The position numbers and the translations under genes are program-made. A DNA stretch of 64,000 bases from an uncultured Treponema sp. (GTDB taxonomy: Bacteria; Spirochaetota; Spirochaetia; Treponematales; Treponemataceae): contig ONPD01000003.1 of assembly GCA_900319625.1 (NCBI GenBank), positions 186,001-250,000 of the forward strand, in the 5' to 3' direction. Positions within the stretch are counted from its first letter, which is position 1. The number at the start of each line of letters is the position of its first letter. The notes beneath the pieces were generated by a model. It searched no databases and was not told where the DNA came from. It was given only the letters and a program-made list of their open reading frames with translations. Shown here one piece after another: positions 1 to 9,860 of the stretch.

Positions 1-19
1 CCTTTACATCCTCAAACAT
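1..19 (-). CDS. possible start of a gene that continues outside the window
   Basis: An ATG at 19-17 on the minus strand is preceded by a weak purine-rich stretch (GGCAGGTGGATT) and opens a frame (M-F-E-D-V-K) that runs off the window. It lies just downstream of the lipoprotein gene on the same strand. Six codons are too few to name a product; this is only a plausible gene start. Confidence 0.3.
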
Positions 20-40
20 AATCCACCTGCCTGCAAAAAA

Positions 41-1255
41 CTAGTTCTTCAAAATTGATTCTATAAGACTGTCTGTTCTATACCATACAACGCGGGCAGC
101 TTCCTTTTCCAGGTAAATTGCAGTAAGAATTCCGCTTGAAGAAAGAGTCATAAAATCAAAAAGAATATTATTGTGGGCGGCTGTAAAATGACGCCGCAAA
201 ATCTTCTGACTTTCACTTTGAATCATCTGAATTGTAAAGCCGTCATCATTTTTAATTATAAAAAACTTCCAGCCGGATTTTGTTACGCCAAGAAAATCAT
301 AAGGAATTTTATAGGTAAGACGGCTGTAATCAGCAACAACAGATTCTTCAAAAGGAGGGATAGAAACCGGCTCTTCAAAAGTGCTTTTTTCAATATTCAA
401 AGGATACAGAAGGGTCTGCAGATAGTTGATTCCCGACTGAACCTTCGACTCTTCATCAATGTAAGTCGAATAATAATCAATTTTTACGTATAAAAGATAA
501 GAAGAAGGATCAGGAATAACATTATCAATTGTTACAAAATATTCAGCACCTTCTTCACTTCCGCTGAGTTTTGGAATTGATTTTTCTGAAACAGGAATTT
601 TGTACTTCAAAAAGCCGTCTGTTGCAAACCAGTAGACCATTACCCCCTGGGTGGAAGTGCCTACTACCACAAGCTCATCTTTTTCCGTGGTGTAAATATT
701 TTTAATAAATGGAAAAGGAGTTCCACCCGGCCCCTGCTGACCTATGTATTCAACAGAAGAGCCGTCGCGTGCAATACGAAGGACAGTCTGACTGTAAAGC
801 ATTGTTTCATCTTCACTCTGTTCCTGGCGGTCGCGGGGAACTGAACAGACTGCATAAATATTTTTCTTTGAATCTACACTGAGCATTCCGGCATAATCAA
901 AGGGATAGGCAATTTTATTATGAACGCTCTGGGCATTTCTTTTGGAATTATCCAAAAGTTCACTTATCTCTGATTCTTCATTGTAATAAATTGTAAGGAG
1001 GTCTCCGTAAGAATTCAGTTCCATTATCTTCTGGGAATCGCCGTTTACAATATAAAAGAAACCGTCCCTCATAAAGATGCCGTAACGGATGCCGCCGACA
1101 CCATTTAAATCCTTAACGCTTATCTGTTCTTCAAAATTGCCGTAAGGAACTGTAAAAAGCTGAGTTTCATTAATTGATTCAATGCTTTCGGAACGTGAAC
1201 AGGCTGCAAAAAGAGCGCAAATCAAAATCAAAAATGAATAACAAAGCTTTTTCAT
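41..1255 (-). CDS. LIC_12708-type spirochetal lipoprotein, probable beta-propeller
   Basis: This 404-residue protein begins with a lipoprotein signal peptide: MKK, a hydrophobic core, then lipobox F-A-A-C with Cys19 as the lipidation site, so it should be a membrane-anchored periplasmic or surface lipoprotein. The rest is soluble and beta-rich, with repeated short strands and turns (GIRYGIFMRDGFFYIVNG, LSVDSKKNIYAVCS) that resemble six-bladed propeller repeats. I recognise the family as the spirochete LIC_12708 group of unknown role; no catalytic motif is visible. It is divergent from lepB, with 74 bases between the starts. The function is unknown and the family call rests on overall resemblance. 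Confidence 0.65.
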   Translation of the reverse strand: MKKLCYSFLILICALFAACSRSESIESINETQLFTVPYGNFEEQISVKDLNGVGGIRYGIFMRDGFFYIVNGDSQKIMELNSYGDLLTIYYNEESEISELLDNSKRNAQSVHNKIAYPFDYAGMLSVDSKKNIYAVCSVPRDRQEQSEDETMLYSQTVLRIARDGSSVEYIGQQGPGGTPFPFIKNIYTTEKDELVVVGTSTQGVMVYWFATDGFLKYKIPVSEKSIPKLSGSEEGAEYFVTIDNVIPDPSSYLLYVKIDYYSTYIDEESKVQSGINYLQTLLYPLNIEKSTFEEPVSIPPFEESVVADYSRLTYKIPYDFLGVTKSGWKFFIIKNDDGFTIQMIQSESQKILRRHFTAAHNNILFDFMTLSSSGILTAIYLEKEAARVVWYRTDSLIESILKN

Positions 1256-1329
1256 ACAGATATTTTCACATAAGTGCGGGAGTTTTTCAAGTTGTAGGAT
1301 TTTTTATTTTTTTGTGATAAACTCAGTTT

Positions 1330-3045
1330 ATGACTAAAGAATTTTCTACTTATAAAAAAGTTTCATACATTGAGTTTGGTGCAGCAGCCCTTTTTACCCT
1401 GCTTTTAATTAATTTTTCACTAGATATTTCGATTCTTGCCTTTCCCCTTGCCCTGATTTTTTCAGCAATCCTTTTTTACCTCTCATATTTTAAGATTTTC
1501 AAGGAAACTGACGGTTCAAAGGCTATGGCAGTCCTTAAGCTGACTCAATATCTTCCATATTTTCTGCTTTTGTGCTTTATTTTGCGCCGGGCCGGAAAAA
1601 ACGGAAGTTCAGGCTTCTATGATTTAATTACAGTGCTTTTGTGGCTATTGATTTTTGTAACAAGCCTTATTCTTTCAAACCTTATGGGCGAAAAGAAAAT
1701 CAAAAAGCTTAGCGAAGGCTGGGCTGTAAAACCTGAATTCAAAAAGCCTAAGGGAGCTGCCCGCATTGTATTCGAGATTGTAGACTGGGCAGACGCTCTT
1801 GTCTGGGCAATTTTTACCGTAATGCTCTTTCAGATTTTTGTTTTCCAGCTTTACGAAATCCCTTCTGAATCAATGGTGCCGACCTTCCTTATTAAAGACC
1901 GCGTAATCGTTTCAAAATTTGACTGCGGTCCTAAATTCCCACTTACAAATATAGGGTTTCCAGACTTCCGTCATTACAAGCGCGGACAGACAATCGTACT
2001 CCGTAACCCTCACTACAGCCTTGACCGCAAAAGTGAAGTAAAAACCGTAACCAGCCAGCTTTTGTATATGCTCACCTTTATGACAGTAAACATTAACCGA
2101 GACGAAGACGGAGAACTTAAGGCAGACCCTCTTGTAAAAAGAATCTGCGGAGAGCCGGGCGAGCAGCTTGTAATGCAGGACGGCCAGCTTTACGCAAGAA
2201 AAAACGGTCAGGATTTTAAGCCTGTTGAAATTGACAATAAATTTGCAACCTGGAACCTGAATGCCCTGCAGCAGAACATCAAAAAGAAGGTAGAATCCTT
2301 CCCGCTTTCTGCAAGTGAATACGAGGATATGCTTGATTTTGAGGAATACCGCAGAAACTATGATTTGAACGTTGCAAAATTCCGTGCCCAGGAAATTGTA
2401 AGAAGCCTGAACAACTACGCATCTTCAGTATCAAAGACTGGTGATTTTACAACCCCTTCCCTTTTTGAATATATGCTTTTTTCTCAGGTAAACACAATTG
2501 CCCTGGACCTGATTTCTAAAGCCGGCGGAACAAAGTGGTTTTCTGACTTTATGACTTCATGGATTGAAAATAAAGACAAGGAAAGAGACCTCTATTCAGA
2601 ATCAAATTTCCGCCTCAACGTTATTACAAAGATTACATTCGGAAACCTAGTTCTGCGCACAATCGAGCTTTCAAAAAATAATGTATCGGCTTCTCAGTGG
2701 CAGAATGATGCCGTTTTCAAGGAAAATTACGAACTTGCTAATAAATTAAACTGGTATATTCAGTCTCTTCTTGATGAACGCAATATGCCTGTCTTCCCGG
2801 CAAACGATGCAAACGGTAATGCCTGCTACATTCCTAAAAACTGCTACTTTATGATGGGAGACAACCGCTTCAACTCTCTTGACTTGCGTCACTCTTATGA
2901 CCAGAAGATGAAGCCGCTTACAGACGACGATAAACTTTCAATTGAATATTATTCGATGATGGAACCACAGTATGTAAACAAGCGTTATATTATAGGTAAG
3001 CCTGTTTACCGCTTCTGGCCAGCAACCAGACGCGGTAAAGTATAA
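1330..3045 (+). CDS. lepB: signal peptidase I with a large internal insertion
   Basis: This S26 family protease cleaves Sec signal peptides on the outer face of the cytoplasmic membrane. The first 125 residues hold several hydrophobic segments and another spans about 155-175. The catalytic serine is in PSESM (Ser181), the general-base lysine is probably Lys270 in KRICGEPGE, and the last conserved box is YFMMGDNRFNSLD near 506-518. At 571 residues it is about twice the length of a common LepB because about 200 mostly helical residues (roughly 290-495) sit between the lysine box and the GDN box. No clear ribosome site precedes the ATG. It ends 2 bases from the convergent secA. Confidence 0.9.
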   Translation: MTKEFSTYKKVSYIEFGAAALFTLLLINFSLDISILAFPLALIFSAILFYLSYFKIFKETDGSKAMAVLKLTQYLPYFLLLCFILRRAGKNGSSGFYDLITVLLWLLIFVTSLILSNLMGEKKIKKLSEGWAVKPEFKKPKGAARIVFEIVDWADALVWAIFTVMLFQIFVFQLYEIPSESMVPTFLIKDRVIVSKFDCGPKFPLTNIGFPDFRHYKRGQTIVLRNPHYSLDRKSEVKTVTSQLLYMLTFMTVNINRDEDGELKADPLVKRICGEPGEQLVMQDGQLYARKNGQDFKPVEIDNKFATWNLNALQQNIKKKVESFPLSASEYEDMLDFEEYRRNYDLNVAKFRAQEIVRSLNNYASSVSKTGDFTTPSLFEYMLFSQVNTIALDLISKAGGTKWFSDFMTSWIENKDKERDLYSESNFRLNVITKITFGNLVLRTIELSKNNVSASQWQNDAVFKENYELANKLNWYIQSLLDERNMPVFPANDANGNACYIPKNCYFMMGDNRFNSLDLRHSYDQKMKPLTDDDKLSIEYYSMMEPQYVNKRYIIGKPVYRFWPATRRGKV

Positions 3046-3047
3046 GC

Positions 3048-5870
3048 TTATCTTCCGTGGCAGTTCTTAAACTTCTTTCCGCTTCCGCAAGGGCAAGGAT
3101 CATTGCGTCCTACCTTTGGCATTGTGCGGCGAACAGTTACGTTGTCACCCTGTGAACGCTGATTGGTCTGGCTGCCGGCAGCCTGGGCGCGAGCCTGAGC
3201 TCCACTGAAGTTCTGGCGGGCAGAGCTTGCAGCCTGGGCCTGTGCGGCCTGACTTCCCATAGACTGAGCTTCATTGTGCTGAGCATTTGCGGCAGCTGCC
3301 TGAGCCTCTGCCATGCGGCGGCGCTGTTCAGCAGCCTCCGGTGAAAGCTGAATGCGTACTTTGAATACACGGCTCATTACCATATTGCGGATTGAATCCA
3401 GCATTTCATAGAAAATATCAAAACCGTCGTTCTTGTATTCTGTAAGAGGGTTCTTAGAACCGTATGCACGAAGCGATACAGCCTCGCGAAGACCTTCAAG
3501 AGTTTCAAGCTGGTCAAGCCATTTTTTATCAATAATCTGAACATACTGGTAACGGATAAACATATTTAAGTTTTCCTTACCGGCAAGTGTTTCTTTTTCT
3601 GTAATATCATTCTGAAGGGCAGCAATTACAGCTTCTTTTGAAACGCGCTCATTAGGAAGCTGGAAGCCGAAGTAATTGCGGAGCTTTTCATTCAAAGCAT
3701 TAAGAGGCGCATTTGAATGCTTATCATGCTTCTGGGCATCTTCAAATTCATCGAACAAATCTTCAACAACATCTTTTGCGTTGTTCATTACGCGCTCAGA
3801 AAGATTGTCGTCTGCGAGTATGTCATCACGCTGCATGTAGATAACGCTTCTCTGTTCGTTCAAAACATCATCATAGTCAAGAAGATGCTTACGGATTTCA
3901 AAGTTGCGGTCTTCTACTTTAGACTGAGCTTTTTCAATTCCCTTGTTCAGCCATGGATGGTCAATCGGTTCACCAGGTTCCATCCCGATTCTCTGCATCA
4001 TAAGCTTCATGCGTTCGCCGCCGAAGAGACGCATCAAATCATCATCCATAGAGATGAAGAAGCGGGAACGTCCAGGGTCACCCTGACGGCCGGAACGACC
4101 GCGCAGCTGGTTATCAATTCGGCGTGATTCATGGCGTTCAGAACCAATTACATAAAGACCACCGAGAGCCTTTACTTCTTCGTAATCTTTTTTCCAGTTT
4201 TCCTTTTCAATTTCCAAAGCTGCCTTGTACTGCTCTTCTGTAGCATTTGTGCCGACTCGTTTTCTAGCACGGAACTCAGGGCTGCCGCCAAGCTTAATAT
4301 CGGTACCACGACCAGCCATGTTAGTTGCGATTGTTACAGCGCCTTTTGCACCGGCTTCTGCAATAATCATAGCTTCGCGGGCATGGTTTTTAGCGTTCAA
4401 AACTTCGTGACGTACACCTTTGCGGGTAAGCAAAGCAGAAAGATGCTCAGATTTTTCAACCGAAACTGTACCAACAAGAATTGGCTGACCTTTTGCGTGA
4501 GCCTCTGCAATTTCTTTAGCGATTGCTTCCCATTTATCTTCTTCGTTCAGGTAAACAAGGTCGTTTTCATCAACGCGGGCAACCGGCTTGTTTGTTGGAA
4601 TAGCAACAACATCCAAGTGATAGATGTTATTAAATTCAACTGCTTCTGTAGCAGCTGTACCAGTCATTCCGGAAAGCTTATTGTACATACGGAAGAAGTT
4701 CTGGAATGTGATTGTAGCCATTGTACGGTTGCGCTGAGCAATTCTGATGTGCTCTTTTGCTTCGATAGCCTGATGAAGCCCGTCTGAATAGCGGCGGCCT
4801 TCAAGAACACGACCAGTAAATTCATCTACAATCTGAACCTGACCGTCTTTTACAATGTAATCAACGTTATTGTGGAACAAAAGATGAGCACGCAAAGCCT
4901 GAGTAAAGTAATGTGTGTACTCAAAGTTTTCTTCATCTTCCAGAGCACCTGTAATCAGATTGTGCTTGTGAAGGATTTCGTTGATGTGCAGCATACCCTT
5001 ATCGGTAAATGATACACGCTTTGATTTTTCATCAAGAGTATAGTCACCTTCGATTTTTGCACGTTCTTCCGGCTCCATCTGAGTTTCATCAGGATATTCG
5101 CCAGTTTTAGGGTCTTTTTCAACTTCCTTAAGTTCACCTACATATTTATCAACTTCGTGGAATTTGTAAGTATCATCTTCGCCTGCTCCGGAAATAATAA
5201 GCGGAGTTCTGGCTTCATCAATCAAGATAGAGTCAATTTCATCGACAATACAGTAGTTAAAACCGCGCTGAACCTTATCTTTAAGGTCGATTTTCATGTT
5301 GTCACGAAGGTAGTCAAAACCGAATTCGTTGTTTGTACCATAAGTGATGTCGCAGGCATAGGCAGCCTTGCGGGCTTCTGTATCCATATTAGAAAGGATA
5401 GCGCCAACTGTCTGACCAAGATAGCTGAATACAGGACGCATTGTGTTGGCATCACGTTCAGCAAGATAGTCGTTTACTGTAACTACGTGAACACCCTTTC
5501 CTTCCAGAGAGTTCAAATAAGCTGGAGCAACGGCAACAAGAGTTTTACCTTCACCAGTCTTCATTTCGGTAATTTTTCCCTGATGAAGGTTGATGGAACC
5601 CATTACCTGAACGTCAAAGGCACGTTCACCGCGTACTCGGTAAGCCGCTTCACGAACAAGAGCAAAGGCTTCCGGCAAAATATCATCAAGAGTTTCACCT
5701 TTTGCAAGGCGCTCTTTAAATTTCTTAGTCTGTTCTGGAAATTCCTCCGGCTTAAGACTTTTAGCCCATTCCTCTTTTGCGTTTACAGCCGCCAATATAG
5801 GGCGCAGGGCTTTTACATCACGGTCATTCTGAGAGCCGAAGATTGCAGTAAGAATTTTATCCAATAACAT
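3048..5870 (-). CDS. secA: preprotein translocase ATPase SecA
   Basis: This is the motor ATPase that drives unfolded preproteins through SecYEG. The 940-residue length fits the family. Walker A is MKTGEGKT (about 103-110), Walker B and the DEAD-like box are [13 protein letters not shown], and the helicase box [13 protein letters not shown] is intact. A Gln/Ala-rich linker of about 60 residues leads to the C-terminal zinc motif [15 protein letters not shown] that binds SecB or ribosomes. AAAGGATC precedes the ATG. It is convergent with lepB with almost no intergenic DNA and no obvious terminator between them. Confidence 0.97.
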   Translation of the reverse strand: MLLDKILTAIFGSQNDRDVKALRPILAAVNAKEEWAKSLKPEEFPEQTKKFKERLAKGETLDDILPEAFALVREAAYRVRGERAFDVQVMGSINLHQGKITEMKTGEGKTLVAVAPAYLNSLEGKGVHVVTVNDYLAERDANTMRPVFSYLGQTVGAILSNMDTEARKAAYACDITYGTNNEFGFDYLRDNMKIDLKDKVQRGFNYCIVDEIDSILIDEARTPLIISGAGEDDTYKFHEVDKYVGELKEVEKDPKTGEYPDETQMEPEERAKIEGDYTLDEKSKRVSFTDKGMLHINEILHKHNLITGALEDEENFEYTHYFTQALRAHLLFHNNVDYIVKDGQVQIVDEFTGRVLEGRRYSDGLHQAIEAKEHIRIAQRNRTMATITFQNFFRMYNKLSGMTGTAATEAVEFNNIYHLDVVAIPTNKPVARVDENDLVYLNEEDKWEAIAKEIAEAHAKGQPILVGTVSVEKSEHLSALLTRKGVRHEVLNAKNHAREAMIIAEAGAKGAVTIATNMAGRGTDIKLGGSPEFRARKRVGTNATEEQYKAALEIEKENWKKDYEEVKALGGLYVIGSERHESRRIDNQLRGRSGRQGDPGRSRFFISMDDDLMRLFGGERMKLMMQRIGMEPGEPIDHPWLNKGIEKAQSKVEDRNFEIRKHLLDYDDVLNEQRSVIYMQRDDILADDNLSERVMNNAKDVVEDLFDEFEDAQKHDKHSNAPLNALNEKLRNYFGFQLPNERVSKEAVIAALQNDITEKETLAGKENLNMFIRYQYVQIIDKKWLDQLETLEGLREAVSLRAYGSKNPLTEYKNDGFDIFYEMLDSIRNMVMSRVFKVRIQLSPEAAEQRRRMAEAQAAAANAQHNEAQSMGSQAAQAQAASSARQNFSGAQARAQAAGSQTNQRSQGDNVTVRRTMPKVGRNDPCPCGSGKKFKNCHGR

Positions 5871-5964
5871 TTTTTGATCCTTTTTGAATGCGTTTAAATA
5901 GATTAGATATTTTACTATAAAATATTATTTTTGTCATTATAACTATAAGGAAGGCTTGTTCATA

Positions 5965-6014
5965 AATAAAAAACCATTCTTTCTTCTATATAATAATAGT
6001 TGAAAGAATGGTTT
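5965..6014 (-). terminator. rho-independent terminator of glnN
   Basis: Inverted repeat AAACCATTCTTTC (5971-5983) / GAAAGAATGGTTT (6002-6014), followed on the minus strand by a T-run. It lies directly downstream of the glnN stop codon and upstream of secA. Confidence 0.8.
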
Positions 6015-6038
6015 AAGAAGCTGTATAACGCTATCGGC

Positions 6039-8147
6039 TTATCTTACGCTGTAAAGCAAATCGCCGTAGCTTGGGAATGGCCAGAGCTCTTTTGGTGTAA
6101 CAACTTCAAGTTCATCTGCAACGGCACGAAGTTCTCCCATTGCGGCAAAAACCTTTTCGCGGTAGAAGAGAGCTGTTTTTCCGGAATCACCTTTGTCAGA
6201 AACTGATTTTGCTTCTGCAACAGCAGCTTCCAGGGTACTTGTCTTTGCAAAGATAGAACTTGTAAGGGCAGAAACCTTTTTGAGCATTTCACTCTCATAG
6301 CTTGCATCACACTCTGAGCAAACTGATTTTTTCAAGCCGATTGTTTGGGCAAGCTTGTTTGCATATTTGCTTGCGGCAGGGAGGATATCCTTCTTTGCCA
6401 TTTCAAGCATTGTTTCAGCTTCGATGTTGATGATTTTTGAGTAATTTTCATTGTGAATTTCGTAGCGGCTTGTAAGCTCAACCTTTGAGTAAACGCCGAA
6501 CTTTTCGAACACTTTGATATTCTTTTCATCAAGAATGTGTGGCAAAGCTTCCGGTGTAGATTTGAGGTTGTAAAGTCCGCGTTTTTCAGCTTCTTTTACC
6601 CATGAATCATCGTATCCGTTTCCGTTGAAGATAATGCGTTTGTGATCTTTGATTGTCTTCAAAATCAGGGCGTGAAGGTCAGCCTTGAAGTCCTTTGATT
6701 TTTCAAGAAGGTCAGCAAACTGAGAAAGCTCTTCAGCAACAACAGTGTTGAGGAATACGTTTGCGCAGGCAATTGATTCGTTTGAACCCAGCATACGGAA
6801 CTCGAATTTGTTTCCTGTGAAGGCAAATGGAGATGTACGGTTACGGTCTGTTGCATCCTTGTTGAATTCAGGAAGAACAGTAACACCAATCTTCATCTTT
6901 TCTTTTTCATGTTTTCCGTATGGAACGCCCTTTTCGATGCTGTCAAGAATTGCAGAAAGTTCGTCACCAAGGAAGATAGAAATAATTGCTGGAGGCGCCT
7001 CGTTAGCTCCAAGACGATGATCGTTTCCGGCAGATGCAACTGAAATGCGGAGGAGATCCTGATATTCATCTACACCCTTAATGATTGCACAGAGGAACAA
7101 AAGGAACTGAGCATTGCTTTCAGGAGTTGCACCAGGATCAAGGAGGTTTTTACCTGTGTTTGTGCTGATTGACCAGTTGTTATGCTTACCGCTTCCGTTT
7201 ACACCCGCAAATGGTTTTTCGTGGAGAAGACAAACCATTCCGTGTTTTGCGGCAGTTTTTCTCATAAGTTCCATTGTAAGCTGGTTGTGGTCGCAGGCAA
7301 TATTTGTTGTAGAGAAGATTGGAGCAAGCTCGTGCTGAGCAGGAGCAACTTCGTTGTGTTCTGTTTTAGCAAGGATTCCAAGCTTCCAGAGCTCTTTGTT
7401 CAAATCCTTCATAAATTCCTGAACACGAGGTTTAATCATACCAAAGTAGTGATCCTCAAGTTCCTGGCCCTTTGGAGCTTTTGCACCAAAAAGTGTACGG
7501 CCTGTGTAAATAAGGTCTTCACGTTTATCATAAACAGATTTATCTACAAGGAAGTATTCCTGCTCAGGACCTACAGTTGTTTTTACAGATTTAACGGCTT
7601 CGTTTCCTTCAAAGAGGTGAAGAACGCGGACTGCCTGTTTACTGATTGCCTGCATAGAGCGAAGAAGCGGAGTCTTTTTATCAAGAGCTTCGCCGGTGTA
7701 TGAACAGAAAGCTGTAGGAATGCAGAGAGTACCGTCCTTAATGAATGCATAAGAAGTTGGATCCCAGGCTGTGTAACCGCGGGCTTCGAAAGTGGCACGG
7801 ATTCCTCCGCTTGGGAAAGAAGATGCATCAGGTTCACCCTGAACAAGCTCTTTTCCGCTGAATTCCATAATGATTTTACCGTCACTTGTCGGGCTGATAA
7901 AGCTGTCGTGCTTTTCTGCAGTAATACCTGTCAAAGGCTGGAACCAGTGAGTGTAGTGAGTTGCCCCCTTCTCTACTGCCCAGTCTTTCATTGCGTTCGC
8001 AACAACTGTGGCAACTGCAGGGTCAAGCTTTTCTCCATCCTCAATAGTTTTCATAAGCTGCTTGTAAGTTTCCTTTGGCAAGCGGGCTTTCATAACGGTT
8101 TCATTGAAAACATTTTCAGCAAAAATTTCTGTTACTTTTTCGCTCAT
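6039..8147 (-). CDS. glnN: glutamine synthetase type III
   Basis: This enzyme makes glutamine from glutamate, ammonium and ATP, the first step of ammonium assimilation. The 702-residue length and N-terminal region are those of the GSIII (GlnN) class, not the roughly 450-residue GSI. The ATP-binding signature appears as [14 protein letters not shown], and the acidic metal-site strands are visible ([22 protein letters not shown]). GGAGA precedes the ATG at a good distance. Its leader carries two hexaloop/terminator modules, so expression is probably controlled by antitermination. A second, smaller glutamine synthetase lies at 30801. Confidence 0.95.
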   Translation of the reverse strand: MSEKVTEIFAENVFNETVMKARLPKETYKQLMKTIEDGEKLDPAVATVVANAMKDWAVEKGATHYTHWFQPLTGITAEKHDSFISPTSDGKIIMEFSGKELVQGEPDASSFPSGGIRATFEARGYTAWDPTSYAFIKDGTLCIPTAFCSYTGEALDKKTPLLRSMQAISKQAVRVLHLFEGNEAVKSVKTTVGPEQEYFLVDKSVYDKREDLIYTGRTLFGAKAPKGQELEDHYFGMIKPRVQEFMKDLNKELWKLGILAKTEHNEVAPAQHELAPIFSTTNIACDHNQLTMELMRKTAAKHGMVCLLHEKPFAGVNGSGKHNNWSISTNTGKNLLDPGATPESNAQFLLFLCAIIKGVDEYQDLLRISVASAGNDHRLGANEAPPAIISIFLGDELSAILDSIEKGVPYGKHEKEKMKIGVTVLPEFNKDATDRNRTSPFAFTGNKFEFRMLGSNESIACANVFLNTVVAEELSQFADLLEKSKDFKADLHALILKTIKDHKRIIFNGNGYDDSWVKEAEKRGLYNLKSTPEALPHILDEKNIKVFEKFGVYSKVELTSRYEIHNENYSKIINIEAETMLEMAKKDILPAASKYANKLAQTIGLKKSVCSECDASYESEMLKKVSALTSSIFAKTSTLEAAVAEAKSVSDKGDSGKTALFYREKVFAAMGELRAVADELEVVTPKELWPFPSYGDLLYSVR

Positions 8148-8185
8148 TTTCTATATATCTCCTTTTTTTTGTTCAAAAAAAAACA

Positions 8186-8233
8186 GGCGCTGAATTTTAG
8201 AGTTGTTCTAGACCAACTCCAGAATTCAGCGCC
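8186..8233 (-). terminator. second leader terminator of glnN
   Basis: A long hairpin starts on the minus strand with GGCGCTGAATT and closes with AATTCAGCGCC, followed by a T-run of nine, just before the ribosome site of glnN. Its 5' arm overlaps a hexaloop hairpin (8227-8240), so forming one excludes the other. Confidence 0.85.
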
Positions 8234-8295
8234 CTTGCCGATTAATTTTTTATTCACACAGCCAACGGCAGGTGAAAGATGTTTAAAAACGAAAA

Positions 8296-8322
8296 GGTCG
8301 CAAAGATACCATCTTTGCGACC
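8296..8322 (-). terminator. first leader terminator of glnN
   Basis: A nearly perfect 12-bp hairpin, GGTCGCAAAGAT / ATCTTTGCGACC, with a T-rich tail (TTTTCGTTTTT) on the minus strand. It overlaps the AACGAG hexaloop hairpin at 8318-8331. Confidence 0.75.
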
Positions 8323-8386
8323 TCGTTGTCGTTTAATAACTAACTTATACTATTTATAAAAAAAAATGTCAATAACAATTAACTGA

Positions 8387-9784
8387 TTAGAATATTCCCA
8401 TTCCCGCAAGAAGGATTACGAACAGAAGAACCGGTGCAACAAACTTAATCATTACAATATAAAGTCCCTTGCGGCCGAATTTTTCCTTATTTCTTGTAAT
8501 TTCATCAATAAGGAACTTAGGCTTTGTAACCCAACCGATAAGGATACAGGTAAGTAAACTTGTAATAGGCATAAGGATGATATTGCTGAAGTAATCAAGG
8601 ATATCAAGAATCTGCCCTGTAGAACCGTTAGGGAGCTTCTGTTCAAAATAGAATACGTTGTAACCAAGACAAACGATTACAGAAACAATAAAAGTTGCAC
8701 CTGCCATTACTACAGCGGCACGGCGGCGGCTCCACTTGTAGCGGTCAATCATACTTGAAGTAATTGCTTCGAGGATTGAAACTGCAGATGTAAGGGCAGC
8801 AAACAATACCATTACAAAGAAAATAAGACCAATAAACTCACCGATATTTCCAAGAGAATTGAAAACCTTTGGCAGAGTGATGAACATAAGTCCCGGTCCT
8901 GCAGACATTCCTTCTTTTCCAGAGAAAACGTAAACGGCAGGAACAATCATCATACCGGCAAGAATTGCAATTCCTGTATCAAAAATTTCAATTTGATTAA
9001 CTGCTTTTCCAAGATTTCCGCTCTTTTTCATGTATGAACCATAAGCAATCATAATTCCCATGGCGATTGAAAGAGAATAGAAAAGTTGTCCCATTGCTGT
9101 AAGGCAGACCTTCAAAAAGCCCTTAAAAGTAAGGCCGTCAAAGTTCGGAATAAAATAAACTGCAGCTCCCTGAAGTCCGGTTCTGGTAACGCCATTATCA
9201 TCAGTGTGGGAAATGCAAAGTGAATAAAAAGCGATGAATACAACGATTAATACAAGAATCGGCATAAGGATTTTTGAATAGCGTTCGATTCCGCGCTCAA
9301 CACCCTTATAAACGATGATAAAAGTAAGAAAGGCAAAAATAATTGTGTAGAAAATCGGCTGCCACTGTGAGGTGATAAAGCCGGTAAAGAAGCCGTTTTC
9401 TACTGTAACTCCGCCCTGGAAGGCAAGGTATGAAAATGCGTATTTAAGTACCCAGCCGCCGATTACACAATAATATGGATAAATAAGAAAAGGAACGATA
9501 AAAGAAAAACAGCCTAAAAATCCCCATTTAGGATTAATTTTCTTGTAAGCTGTAAGGGGACTTTCCTGAGTCTTTCGTCCGATTGCAATTTCTGTGATAA
9601 GTAGGGCAAAACCAAAAGTTAATGCCAGAATAAGATAAACCAGAAGAAAGAGTCCGCCGCCATCTTTCGCTGCCAGATAAGGGAAGCGCCAGATATTTCC
9701 CAGTCCTACTGCGCTGCCTGCCGAAGCAAGGACAAAGCCTAAAGAACCTGAGAATGAGTTGCGCTGTTTAAGTTGTGTGTCCAT
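8387..9784 (-). CDS. sodium-dependent amino-acid transporter of the NSS (LeuT) family
   Basis: This 465-residue protein has 11-12 hydrophobic segments. Its N-terminus carries the NSS hallmark: a Ser-Gly-rich first helix (GFVLASAGSAVGLGNIWRFP) that binds sodium and substrate in LeuT. It should import an amino acid or related amine with sodium, but the substrate cannot be read from sequence. It follows amt on the same strand, 76 bases away. A terminator hairpin fills most of that gap and contains the GAGG ribosome site, so translation may depend on how that hairpin folds. Co-location with nitrogen genes fits uptake of organic nitrogen. Confidence 0.88.
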   Translation of the reverse strand: MDTQLKQRNSFSGSLGFVLASAGSAVGLGNIWRFPYLAAKDGGGLFLLVYLILALTFGFALLITEIAIGRKTQESPLTAYKKINPKWGFLGCFSFIVPFLIYPYYCVIGGWVLKYAFSYLAFQGGVTVENGFFTGFITSQWQPIFYTIIFAFLTFIIVYKGVERGIERYSKILMPILVLIVVFIAFYSLCISHTDDNGVTRTGLQGAAVYFIPNFDGLTFKGFLKVCLTAMGQLFYSLSIAMGIMIAYGSYMKKSGNLGKAVNQIEIFDTGIAILAGMMIVPAVYVFSGKEGMSAGPGLMFITLPKVFNSLGNIGEFIGLIFFVMVLFAALTSAVSILEAITSSMIDRYKWSRRRAAVVMAGATFIVSVIVCLGYNVFYFEQKLPNGSTGQILDILDYFSNIILMPITSLLTCILIGWVTKPKFLIDEITRNKEKFGRKGLYIVMIKFVAPVLLFVILLAGMGIF

Positions 9785-9789
9785 TAAAA

Positions 9790-9839
9790 AACCTCAAAAA
9801 TCATTTTTTTACTATATAAGTATAATGATTTTTGAGGTT
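9790..9839. terminator. terminator between amt and the NSS gene, overlapping the NSS ribosome site
   Basis: A perfect 15-bp inverted repeat: AACCTCAAAAATCAT at 9790-9804 and its complement at 9825-9839. On the minus strand the distal arm ends in GAGG followed by six T and then the NSS start codon, so the terminator arm and T-run double as the translation start region. Confidence 0.8.
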
Positions 9840-9860
9840 GAATGATAGAGCTGCTATCAA

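Larger units (their letters stand above)
8186..8372 (-). promoter_or_regulatory. glnN promoter and tandem ANTAR-type antiterminator leader
   Basis: Promoter: -35 TTGACA at 8372-8367, 17-base spacer, -10 TATAAG at 8349-8344, predicted start near 8337. The RNA then begins with stem CGAC / GTCG closing hexaloop AACGAG (8331-8318), whose 3' half is the 5' arm of terminator 8296-8322. About 80 bases later stem CGGC / GCTG closes hexaloop AAGGGC (8240-8227), which overlaps terminator 8186-8233. Both loops have A at position 1 and G at position 4, the bases described as invariant in ANTAR target RNAs. The pairing is seen in the sequence; regulation by the ANTAR protein at 30204 is inferred. Confidence 0.82.

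Noticed and set aside
4131-4787. Long open frame on the strand opposite secA
   Set aside because: It lies wholly within a clear secA coding sequence, has no ribosome site or family resemblance, and its composition is that of an antisense frame.
8186-8372. glnA or Downstream-peptide glutamine riboswitch at glnN
   Set aside because: The conserved bases of those motifs are not seen; the hexaloop-over-terminator design explains the conservation among leaders better.
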